Assembly: GCA_019096155.1 (NCBI GenBank)
Contig: JAHCVI010000001.1
Coordinates: 1 to 64,000, forward strand
Reading direction: 5' to 3'
Length of the DNA: 64,000 nucleotides
Origin: Staphylotrichum longicolle
Taxonomy: Eukaryota > Ascomycota > Sordariomycetes > Sordariales > Chaetomiaceae
The notes below the pieces were generated by a model that saw only the letters and a program-made list of their open reading frames with translations, had not been told where the DNA came from and ran no database searches. The position numbers were made by a program, and so were the translations under genes. Below are positions 54,619-64,000 of this stretch, in pieces; positions within the stretch are counted from its first letter, which is position 1; every line of letters begins with the position of its first letter.

Positions 54619-55659
54619 GGTCGACCTGCGGCAAACTCAACCTGGGCGCTCTTGGGGAATGCCGAGAAGGGAAAGAATTCGGGGTGGAAACACGGAATGT
54701 CACGGGGAGCAGCTCCCAACGGCAGATTGGAAGCAGCTCATAAGTAATCGCATCCATAGACAGTTGGATAAGAACCGCCACATGTTCCTGGCTCAGAAGT
54801 GGGCTGCCCCTGGGAGGTGTCGGTCATACTCCGACACCCCTGTCCCAGCGCCGCATCGCGCTGCGGGCCCTCTGCGTTTTGGAAGCCGATGAAGTCGAGA
54901 CAACGAAGGGGTTACCATCTTGCTAGACGGGCTATCATCACGGAAACTCCAATCAAATTTGATCAGGCCCTTCTTGAATTGGCTTTGACTGGCACGGCCG
55001 AGCTCTTCCGATACTCTCGTGTCTCTGGAACACACGTTGACGCAGTGAACTACAAGCCATCGTCTCGTCAAGTCATGGCTGAACTTTCAGTCAGCAGAAA
55101 AATCATGTTTCCCCAGGTTTGCATAATCCAATCACAAACCTCAAAAACTCCGCCCATGCCTCCGACACCCTTGTCGAGCCGGCAATGACATCAATGCCAA
55201 GGGCCCGCGTTTCCCATTTTTCCTTTTTTCAGACTCCACCAGCATGCTTTCGCTGCACGAGGTTCGGACCAGGCGAGTCACGGCTTCCACTTACAACGGC
55301 CAATTATCTGGTCTTTCCCCGGAAACCACACGGTCGGGCGCGGGGATGATGACTTTCTGGGGTTTAGTGCAGGGCTAGCAGGGCCTGTGTCTTGTGTGTC
55401 AAGTGACGAGAATGCGGCGCCCCGCAAAACCCTTTTCGCCCCAAGCGAGGAGATCCCGGACTCTCCATTCCCTGGGGCACTGTGCCTGACCACTCAACGG
55501 CCTGGACCATGAACATCTCGCAGCCACACCATCTTGCTGGACCAGAGATAAATAACCCAGTCACCTCCACCGACCCGAGTACTCGGATGTCTCAAGTCTT
55601 TGCTCATCACCTCTCTCTGACTCCTCCTCGGCGGTCGTTCATCCCTTCATCTTGACAAC
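54619..55659. promoter_or_regulatory. Divergent promoter between alpha-glucosidase and maltose-permease-like gene
   Basis: A 1.04-kb region between head-to-head genes. CGG-type half-sites are present, including CGG-N7-CGG at 55331-55343 (with N8 spacing to GGG), close to but not the same as AmyR-type CGG-N8-CGG. I see nothing else that decides regulation. Short open frames within it have no features. Confidence 0.45.
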
Positions 55660-57469
55660 ATGGCCGATGCCAAAACACCAACACCGCAGGGCGCCCCAAT
55701 GGACAGGGAAGCCAGCGCTCCCACGGTCCACGGGGACGGCGTCGAGGTGATCGAGGCCAAGCATGCCTCCGACAAGGAGCACCAGATGTCCCTCCTCAAG
55801 GCCATCAAGCTCTACCCCAAGGCCATCGGTTGGTCGGTGTTGGTCTCTTCCACCATCATCATGGAAGGATACGACCTCGCCCTGCTCGGCAACCTCTACG
55901 CTTCCCCGGCCTTCAACAAGAAGTTTGGCCACTTTGATGAGAAGGCTGGCAAATACGTCGTCTCAGCGGCATGGCAATCCGGCCTCTCGAACGGTGCCAG
56001 GGCCGGCGAGATCTTTGGACTCATCTTTGCGGGTTGGACCTCAGACCGCTTTGGGTACAAGATGACGACCATTGGGTCTCTCATCATGATGATTTGCTTC
56101 ATCTTTGTCTTATTCTTCGCACCTAATGTGCAAGTGCTGGTTGTTGGCGAGATCCTCTGTGGTAAGTCCCTCGCCGTCTAGCAACCCGCCTTCAAGGACC
56201 CCTAAGCTGACAGAACTCAGGCATTCCGTGGGGCGCATTCCAGAGTGTCACCGCGGCCTATGCGTCCGAGGTTGCCCCCATGGTCTTGAGGCCGTACCTC
56301 ACGACCTTCATCAACATGTGTTGGGTCATTGGGCAGTTCTTTGCCGTCGCTGTCAACAAGGGATCAGTGGGAAGGAATGATGATTATGCCTACAAGATCC
56401 CATTTGCCGTGCAATGGGTATGGCCGGTTCCCATTCTTGCTGGACTCATCTTTGCACCAGAGTAAGTTTCCTTCCGATCCTGTTTGTCCCGGAAATGGTC
56501 TAATTATTTGACAGATCTCCCTGGTGGTATGAGGCACGTAGAAGGGATGACGCCAAAAAGTCATTGCTTCGCCTGACTTCGCGCAACCAACCCGGCTTCA
56601 ATGCTGAGACTATCGCCATGATTGAGCACACCAACGAGCTCGAGAAGAAGATGAAGGAGGGAGTCTTTCCGTGACTGCTTCAAGGGAATCGACCTGCGCA
56701 GGACCGAGATTGTTGTCGGCATCTGGGCTCGTCCAAACGTTAGGAGGACAGAACCTGACTACTTTGCCTACTTCCTGTGAGACCTCGCGAACCCAAAAGC
56801 TGTGCTCTCTTACTGACCCCGAATAGTACCCAAGCAGGCATGGACTCCAGCAACTCCTTCACGCTCTCGCTCTGCCAATATGCCCTCGGTATGATTGGTA
56901 CCGCCGGTTCCTGGTTCCTCATGTCTCGAGTTGGCAGGAGGAGCATCCACTTCGGTGGGCTGTGCGCGCAGCTGACGCTGCTCATCATTGTGGGCTGCCT
57001 CTCGTTTGGCCAAACCAAGGCATCTGTGTGGGCTATCGGCGCGATGCTGATTGTTTTCACCTTTGTCTACGATTTTACCGTCGGCCCGGTCACATACTCT
57101 CTCGTTTCAGAGCTGTCGTCGACCCGGCTCAAGGCCAAGACCATCGTCCTGGCTCGCGCCGCCTACAACGCCAGCAACATCTTCGTGAACGTCATGACCA
57201 ACTACCAGCTCAGCTCAACGGCCTGGAACTGGGGAGCCCGCACCGCGTTCTTCTGGGCGGGCAGTTGCTTGCTGTCGGCTGTCTGGGTCTTCTTCCGGCT
57301 GCCAGAGCCCAAGGATAGGTCGTATGCCGAGCTCGATCTCCTGTTTGAGCAGCATGTGCCGGCAAGGCAGTTTTCCAAGACAAAGGTTGATGTGTTCGCG
57401 CACTCTGCAAACGAGAAGAGGATGTCGGGCGATGAGGCGGAGCACGTCGAGAAGGAAACGCGGCTCTAG
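55660..57469 (+). pseudogene. Maltose permease-like MFS transporter with frameshifts
   Basis: Sugar:proton symporter family of MAL permeases. Exons are 55660-56161, 56221-56461, 56515-56776 and 56827-57469, with good splice borders; their sum (1648) is not a multiple of three. The first two exons are intact: GWSVLVSSTIIMEGYDLALL, FAGWTSDRFGYKM, then GIPWGAFQSVTAAYASEVAP, motifs of the maltose/alpha-glucoside group. In exon 3 the frame breaks near 56673 (VFP then TGA, where FRDCFKGIDLRRTE should follow), again near 56729 before VQTLGGQNLTT, and again near 56762 before YFL. Exon 4 is intact (TQAGMDSSNSFTLSLCQYAL, VGPVTYSLVSELSSTRLKAK). Three indels within 90 bases in an otherwise good gene mean either a recent pseudogene or local sequence errors. 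Confidence 0.85.
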
Positions 57470-57700
57470 ACAGTCGAAACTCGGCCGAAGGGAGTACTAT
57501 CAGCATAAAACAGTCAGTTTCAAAAGATGACGAGCCTTACAAACTCTCTGTTTGAAGATCTCGAATCTTGGTTATGTTTGCCTGTGACGCTTTGTACCTG
57601 AAAGGCCGACAGATGATGGACTGGGCACTCGCCAGGGGCTCAATTCGTTCAAACGCTCAGAGCAGCAAAACCAACAGCTCGCCATTCGCTAATTAGGTAC

Positions 57701-59471
57701 CTAGGTACTTCTCGCCCTGCGTGTCTTTGCCATTCTAAGCGCTCGTCCAACCTTGCAGCGGCTCACTGTCTTTAATCGCCCATCCAAGGCAATGTCGATC
57801 GGGGATGTAGCACCGATATGCCTCACCACAACCTCATCCAGGGTATCCAGAAGAACCAAGTTCTCGAATGGCGTGCTAAAAAAGTTGTCTCCTCCGCCGG
57901 CAATAAAGTCCAGAGTGACAATCTTGTACTCGGCGGCTTTGTCCAGGGGTTTGTCCCCAATCGTCACCGAGACCAAGACGTTGCTGGTGCCGTTGACCGC
58001 CGCAGGGCCATACTCGATGCGCACACCGCGGCTCACCTGGAGGAACGAAGTGACGGCCTTGCCATTGTCGACATTCACCTTGGCAATGATGCCCTCAAGT
58101 GCGGCCCACAGCCGCTCTCCAGAAACGGTCACGTCGACAAGAGCGTTGCCAAAGGGGAATGCAGTCAGGACCTCGCCGCGGGTGATGGGGCCCTCGTCGA
58201 TGGTTGCCCGAATACCGCCTGCATTGATGAGCGCAAAGTCGGGCGCCGTCCCGGGGGCACTTCCATTAATACGGTAGGTGAGCATGGCGCTGTTGGTCAT
58301 GTCAGCACTGGAAATTTGCACGAAAAAATGTTGCATCGGTCACCTACTCCGTCACGAAATCACCCAGCAAGCACTCCTTCTGCTGGCACGTCGACTGATC
58401 CAGCACCACATTGCTGAAGCCGACCTCCTGCTTGGAGAATTCCTCAAACGGCACCCGCCACGCATCGATCTGTTTCTGCAGGTCCTCGTCCTGCGCAGTC
58501 GTGTTCGTGAGGTGAATCGGCGCGCCGTGGTATGCCAGCACCTTCCCCTGAGCGTCGTATGTCACGTCGATGTAGCCCAGATACTCGCCCCAGCGGTACG
58601 CGGTTACGATGAAGACTTCGTCGCCGGCCTTGTTCTCAACTATGGTCGGGTAGGGACCGACGGCGCCGGCAAAGTCGCCCAGGGGCGTGTGGCTGTGCCC
58701 GCCCATGATGAGGTGCAGGCCGGTCGTCTCACGCGCGAGCCGCTGGTCCTCCTCGTAGCCAATGTGGGTGATGGCCGCCAGGCGGGTGATGTTGGTCGTG
58801 GAGCGGATCAGGTCAACCGTGTTTTGCACTGCGACGACGGCGTCGGTGAACTTGGTGCCCTTGCCTGGAGAGGAGATACCCGGGGTCGTGTCGGTGGTCA
58901 CGCCGATGACGGCGAGGTCGTACTGCGGGAAGATGTGAAAGGGCTTGATGGTTCGGTTGAGCACCGGGTGGTCCGAGATGATGTTTGCGCTGACGATGGG
59001 AAAGGTGAGGTTCTCGAGGAACTGGCCGAGGTGATCATCGCCGCGATCAAACTCGTGATTGCCGAGCGTCATGGCATCAAACCCAATCTGGTTGAGCGTC
59101 TCGGCGATCTTCTCGCCGCCGTAGAAGGAGAAGAACATGGTGCCCTGGAACTCATCGCCCACATTGAGCAGCAACGAATCTGGGTGCGAGGGTCGGGTCT
59201 CCTTGAGAACCGTCTTGACGCGCGAGTAGCCGCCAAAGCAGCCCCGTTCGGGCCGCGTGCAGTCCGTACCGGACGAGGAGAATTCGTCCAAGTGTGCGTG
59301 AACATCGTTGAGGTGGTAGAACGAGATGTTGTAGTGCCCGGCGTCGTCGATGAACCGTTTCGAGAGCTTCCGGCTGACGAGGCGGTCTTCCTGGGCGGCA
59401 AGTACCGTGCTCGCAAGGCACAAGCTTGTGAGAAGGAGCTTCATGGTCATGGCACTCAGAGCAAACCGCAT
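57701..59471 (-). CDS. Secreted 5'-nucleotidase (UshA-like), two exons
   Basis: Metal-dependent phosphoesterase releasing phosphate from nucleotides. Exon 1 (59471-58348) and exon 2 (58307-57701) flank a 40-base intron (GTAGGT...TTCCAG); they sum to 1731 bases, 576 residues. A signal peptide follows the start (MKLLLTSLCLASTVLA within the first 26 residues; a start at the internal MTMKLL is equally likely). The metallophosphatase motifs are NDVHAH (about 55-60), GDEFQGTMF, GNHEFDRGDD and GGHSHTPLGD. The C-terminal substrate domain has INAGGIRATIDEGPITRGEV, FPFGNALV and TLDFIAGGGDNF. Several N-glycosylation sites fit secretion or wall location. It looks intact; likely part of phosphate or purine salvage. 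Confidence 0.93.
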
Positions 59472-60327
59472 ATAGCCAAGACGCGACTTTGCTCTTGTGG
59501 TGTTGCCCGGAAGATCGCGGGATGATGACGTGACACGCGCGTGGCGGAGTCCGAGAACTGGGAAGGCGGTTCACACTGCAGTGTAACTTCAGAGACACTT
59601 GATAAATATAAAGTTGTCTCACATCTCGATTCACGCTTGATTTGATTTTCAGGGTTCTTTGGCGCCGGCTTTCGCCAATTCGCATTTGGCAGGAGAACGG
59701 TCCTATCAGATTAGAGAAAGCAGCCCATGTCTCTCAACGACACTGCACGTCTGCTCCGGTGCCGCCAAGGCATGTTATGTCAAGACGCGGATTCAAGCCC
59801 GCTGTTACCTTCCAATTTCGGGACCGGCTCAGTTCGACCACCGGGGTTATGTGGCCTTCCTGAACGGGGTCCGATAAGGGGGTGGGGAAAGGCAGCTCGG
59901 CATGAAACCCTCCCTGGCGATCGCCACAGGATCGACGCACGTGGGATTCTGAGATGCTGCCCCACGTGCAATCGTGGGACCCCTGGATTCGACAGTGTTT
60001 TGATTTGTAGGATGGCATTTGACTGATTAACTCGCTGAATTGGTTCGGCAGTGACCGACGGCCACATTCGAATGCAATCTCCGCAGTTGGGTGGGACTCT
60101 GAGTCTGTTCAGACTTGACACGCTCAAGTGCATTAGATCTCATGTCCGCACCCAAGATGTCTCTCGCCAAGTGCCTCGAGCTCCTCAACGCGCACAATAT
60201 CAGGGCCAACATCGCGCATCCGTATCCCAGCAAGCGCGGAGGCATTCAGGGGTGGGCTCTTCGGAATGAGCTGTGTTCCCTTCATCGATAGTACGCTAAG
60301 CATGTGCGCGGCGGCCTGGGGCTACGA
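59472..60327. other. Intergenic, nothing recognised
   Basis: This holds the promoter of the nucleotidase and the 3' flank of the aminopeptidase. No open frame shows features. Confidence 0.6.
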
Positions 60328-61875
60328 TTAGTTCCCGGCGCTGAAATCCGTATCAGGGGCAAAAATCACCTGGGCATTTATTGTGAGGGTTTGAGGGTCT
60401 GGATTGTTGATGGTGTCGCACGCCTGGTGGTAACACGGATCTTGTGCAACCCCGGTGCCTGTGTGTAGGAAGCCAAACGGTTTGTTCAGCAGACCCCAGA
60501 AAGAAGCATAGTCGCTACCGTTGGTGAGGATGGCCGGCGTGACCGCGATCCCGCGTTGCTGGAAATGCTCGACGTATATGCGTTCAATAACATCGGACCC
60601 CGGAGGCCCAACGCTGCCATGGGAGCTGCCGTCACCATCGCTGACACCGATATACCCTCGAGCTACCATGTCGAAGTTGAGGTAGGCCAGGATCTTGTTA
60701 GCATCTGAAGGCGAAATGGTGGAGCAGTAATGCCGTGATCCCAGGAGGCCGTTCTCTTCTGCGCCCCACCACGCAAAGCGGACTTTGTTCTTGGTGCGAT
60801 ACTTGCTCATGGCCAAAAAGAGCTCCAGAATCAAGCTTGTCCCAGACCCTAGGCAGTTAGTGAGAGAATGATAGAGAGAGTTTGACAAACTCACCATCAT
60901 CATTGATACCGGGGCCGGCCTGGACGCTGTCTAAATGTGCACCAAGCTAGAGAAGGTACGTCAGGGGGGAGGAACATGTTGGAAAGGGGGAAAGGGGCTC
61001 GCAGGTTTGCACTTACAACAACAACATTATTCGGATCACCATCAACCGTCTCGACAAAGACATTCTGCGTCACTCGCGACTCGACAATTTGCGTCTGCTG
61101 GAAGTGAGCCTCGAGCTTATCCCCGGCTGCAAGGCGATCCTTGATACGTTGGCCATCAACTAGGTTGATCAGACCGCCAGGAACATGCTCCGGACTTGGT
61201 GCAGAAAGGGTCCCTGCTGTGGCGTTGGTCGGCACGTCATTGTAGATGATGACTGCAGCAGCGCCGGCCCGAGCAGCTGGAAGTAGTCGGCCTGCAAGGG
61301 TGCCGCCGGTAGGACAGCGAAAACGCTGGACGAGAACAATCTTGCCAACAACATCCAAGTCCTTGTACGCGGACTGATCACATCCCGCAGCGCCGTCCGG
61401 GCCCGCCACTATCTCCGCTGTGATGCCTTCGGCAGGGGTGGAGGGCGAGTATGTCAGGCCGAAGACGTAGACATCTTCGTCGCCGATTTTGAGCTGAATG
61501 GACCGGACCTGGCTGAAAAGACCATCAAAATCTTGCTTCCACGCTCTTGTGCCGGGCACCCGCGAGACTCGGTTCCAGACGTAGTCGACAGAGGCTGCAT
61601 AACCGGGCAGCCCAAAAGCACGATTGCCTCCGTTGGCGTTGGCAATGTTGTCGAGAGCGCGCAGGTTCCCCATCAACCTGGCACTTGATTAGCAAACTCA
61701 GTCAGAAGTGGTGGATGTTGACCTACTTTTGGGTGCTAATATCAGCTTGCAGACTGCGCGAGTCGATCCATCTTTTGGGTTTGCCGTGCGTGCCGTCTCC
61801 CTGTCTTTCTTCGGGACTTCCCACAGCCACACTGACAACTGATGCTATAACGGCACTAACCTTACACAGCCTCAT
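60328..61875 (-). CDS. Secreted M28 aminopeptidase with PA domain, four exons
   Basis: Zinc exopeptidase that removes N-terminal residues from peptides outside the cell. Exons 61875-61727, 61677-61017, 60946-60895 and 60848-60328 join in frame (1383 bases, 460 residues). A signal peptide starts it (MRLCKVSAVIASVVSVAVGS). The PA domain lies in exon 2 (IVLVQRFRCPTGGTLAGR, AGAAAVIIYNDVP). The zinc site is spread over exons 3 and 4: LGAHLDSVQAGPGINDDGSG (His and bridging Asp), WWGAEENGLLGS (Glu-Glu), LAYLNFDMV (Asp) and PCYHQACDTINN (His). The 52-base third exon holds exactly the first zinc motif. All ligands are present, so the enzyme should be active; similar to fungal Lap2-type leucine aminopeptidases. 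Confidence 0.93.
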
Positions 61876-62633
61876 GTTAAGAGACGTGGTGAAAACGAGA
61901 TTGTCTGACAATAGCAGCACAGAGCCCCTAACAGTGACCATCAATCTAGGATACTAACCGGGCGCTGGTGCTTATTATACCCAAAGCAGTGCGGTCTAGC
62001 GGCATGTCACTGGTACTGTAGGTATTTCAAGCTGCGAAGGTCACAATTGAGATCCTCTGTCAGGACGGGCAGGTAGTAAGGGCTGGGTTGCAAAACTCGC
62101 GGGACGGTGCTGGCTATGGCTCGGATTGGGAAGGTCGACATCTGCCGGAAACCGGGACGGGCAGTTGTTCGACCTGTGCCAAGGCCGTCGATTCTCTTGG
62201 CCCTTGTCCCCTTTGTGCCGAGTCCAGGTATCTCTTCCCTTCATCCCGGGCCGGCAGACGCAGAATGCGTCTGGTGTCAGATTTTGCATAGCAGATGACA
62301 TTGGATATGGTCACCTCACAGTAATGTCCGCAGCTCGAGTAGGCGCTGTTTTGATTGCAAAGGCGAACGGGAAAATGGACCCAGTCCTCGCCCTGATGTC
62401 TTGTATCCTCAGCTTCCACAGCACGGATCTCGGCTCGTACTAGAAGCAGGGGCTGGGCTATGGGCTTTGGCAGGTGGAGCCAGAAAGTACCATATCAAGG
62501 ACACAAGCAAGCAATTGGGGGGGGCTTTTGTGCACAGATGTCGATGCAGCTCACCTCTGAGCGCGATTTCATAAGACGTCCAGGATAATGTACAACCCTA
62601 AATCCGACCCTGACTCCCAGTTCCACTGTCCAT
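61876..62633. other. Intergenic, nothing recognised
   Basis: Upstream region of the aminopeptidase and 3' flank of the rhodopsin-like gene. Short frames at 62088-62443 have no features. Confidence 0.6.
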
Positions 62634-63972
62634 TCACCAGCCAGGCTGTGAGGTTGCTCGCGCCAGTTGTTGTTGTTGCTCCTGTTTCCTCAGCTCAGCA
62701 GCGTCTTCGGCTCGCAATTCGGTCGTGCTAGCGTGGAACGAGCGCTCTTCGAGAATGATGTACTTGCTGTCGTCGTTGACGGTGTCCAGCTGCGAAAGCC
62801 CGAGGGCGCTCTTCACTCGCTTCTTGTTCTTGGGAACGGACCCGATCGTGACAATGGTGCTGGTAGGCCCGCTCTGCTTCTGGTTGCTGTTTTTGGGTGT
62901 GCTGCCGCCGAGCGCAGACGCGCCAAAGATTTTCTTGACAAGAGGGAACAGGGTGGGGATGCATGCTCCGATGAGCACGCAGTTGCCTTCGATACTGCAG
63001 ACGGCGGACACGTCAGAACGGCGAGGCTCACAGCGCTCTTTGACTCCTGCGACTGAACTCACTTTGTCCAGAGCACCACGTCATCAACCGCATATGTGAA
63101 GTCCACGAGCGACAGAAGGCCGCTCAGTGTGTAGCACTTGTAACAAGTAATGGCGCAGGCACTAGTGTTAGGGAGTCACGTCGATCAGCCCGGTGCCACA
63201 TCCCACACTCAGGGGGCTCAGCTCTGCTCACCAGTACCCGAATCCCAGCGAGGACGACAAGGCCAACTTCTTCTTCCAGTTGAGTTGCAATCTGAACAGC
63301 ACAATGGTCGGATAAAGTGCCAAATAAAAGTCGAAAATGGCAGAGCAGATGCCCAGGGCCATGGCGTAATCCACCGTGATCCGCCGGTCCCAACATGTCC
63401 CCTCGGCCCCACCCCACTGTGCTGCCGCCGGAGTGCATTGGGCAAAGTTGATGACAAGCATGCCAGCTGACATCAACAAGTAGAGGATCGAGATGAGCCA
63501 CATGAGCCGCTTATGCCACGGGCCGGGATCGAGGATCTTGGCGAGGAGTATGATGACGGCGAACTTGGGTATCGTAAACGATGTTACGCCCGGCACAAAC
63601 GAGACGACGGTGTAGTAGATGGCATGGCTGGTATTCTCGGGGGGCAGTGTAGCCATATGCCGGCCGCCGCCATATGAGATGGCGACTCCGGCCAGCACTA
63701 CATACGAGATACTCAGGAGCTAGACACTCCATTCGTCAGGTTCCAAATGAATGATCAGTTTTGCAGGATTTGAAGAGACTCACGATACACAAAACGACAA
63801 TGTAATCGTCGCTTCCAAGTTTTCCAATTGAGATCATGCGACTGTATATCCTGCCAGTCACAAAGAGAAGGGCGATGAATGTCAGCGTCCCCGTGACTCC
63901 AAGAATCAACGGGCCCTTATTCTCTTGAGCCCAGCCCGGATAAGGCTCCTCGAAGTCGGGGACTGTCGACAT
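62634..63972 (-). CDS. Fungal rhodopsin-domain (PTH11-like) integral membrane protein, four exons
   Basis: Exons 63972-63784, 63719-63232, 63161-63063 and 62994-62634 sum to 1137 bases, 378 residues, with canonical borders. The seven-helix fungal rhodopsin-like domain is recognisable by SMISIGKLGSDDY-type text after helix 1 (here SRMISIGKLGSDDYIVVLCI), GVTSFTIPKFAVIILLAKIL, FAQCTPAAAQW, and the hallmark LWTNIEGNCVLIGACIPTLF formed across the third intron. The cytosolic tail is Ser/Lys/Glu-rich. There is no CFEM domain at the N-terminus. These proteins are thought to be receptor-like, but ligands are mostly unknown. The gene is complete; its promoter lies at the window edge. Confidence 0.9.
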
Positions 63973-64000
63973 GTCTTTTAGGTCTGAGACACTGCTGGAT

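Noticed and set aside
58278..59525. 415-codon plus-strand frame opposite the 5'-nucleotidase
   Set aside because: Antisense shadow of a gene with complete metallophosphatase motifs; no features of its own.
1..64000. CRISPR arrays, rRNA genes, complete transposons, PKS/NRPS or terpene synthase genes
   Set aside because: I looked for spaced repeats, transposase or reverse-transcriptase motifs, terminal repeats and large synthase motifs and saw none.

Overview
The window is the left end of a chromosome of a filamentous ascomycete (Pezizomycotina, probably a Sordariomycete). It opens with about 20 copies of the telomere repeat CCCTAA. Genes have 40-130 base spliceosomal introns with GTRNGT/YAG borders. 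The families present are typical of such fungi: HET-domain protein, tyrosinase, Zn2Cys6 regulators, fungal rhodopsin-like membrane protein, GMC oxidoreductase, small secreted proteins. The species cannot be named from sequence alone.

Layout. 0-8.7 kb: telomere, a two-exon secreted tyrosinase, a small secreted-protein candidate, a HET-domain gene with an in-frame stop, and a small anchored or secreted protein. 8.7-17.4 kb: gene-poor DNA with short copied fragments, then one very large unrecognised protein (1415 codons, beta-rich body plus Ala-rich coiled coil) with a single TGA, then a frameshifted pseudogene. 18.3-24.6 kb: an intact short-chain dehydrogenase and an intact DUF2306 membrane protein, followed by three broken genes (lipocalin-like, an unrecognised relic, and a wax-synthase-like acyltransferase with three in-frame TAGs). 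This looks like a decaying metabolic block. 25-36 kb: a gene-poor stretch with small secreted proteins, including a 12-cysteine peptide and a Trp-rich 8-cysteine protein, plus an intact GMC oxidoreductase. 37-46 kb: alpha/beta hydrolase, Zn2Cys6 regulator and a full-size ABCB-type transporter reading divergently from the regulator. 47.7-50 kb: intronless catalase-peroxidase. 50.4-57.5 kb: a MAL-like block (Zn2Cys6 regulator, GNAT acetyltransferase, maltase-type GH13 glucosidase, divergent maltose-permease-like gene with frameshifts). 57.7-64 kb: 5'-nucleotidase, M28 aminopeptidase and rhodopsin-like membrane protein, all on the minus strand and apparently intact.

The overall pattern is a gradient. 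Near the telomere, genes are single, fast-evolving or broken, with many transition-type stop codons. TAG stops from TGG or CAG are what repeat-induced point mutation would give. From about 36 kb inward, genes are mostly intact and grouped by function (efflux with regulator, maltose use, secreted hydrolases). The strongest candidates for undescribed biology are the 12-cysteine peptide and the very large beta-rich/coiled-coil protein. All splice sites given were read by eye and checked for frame, but are not backed by transcripts.
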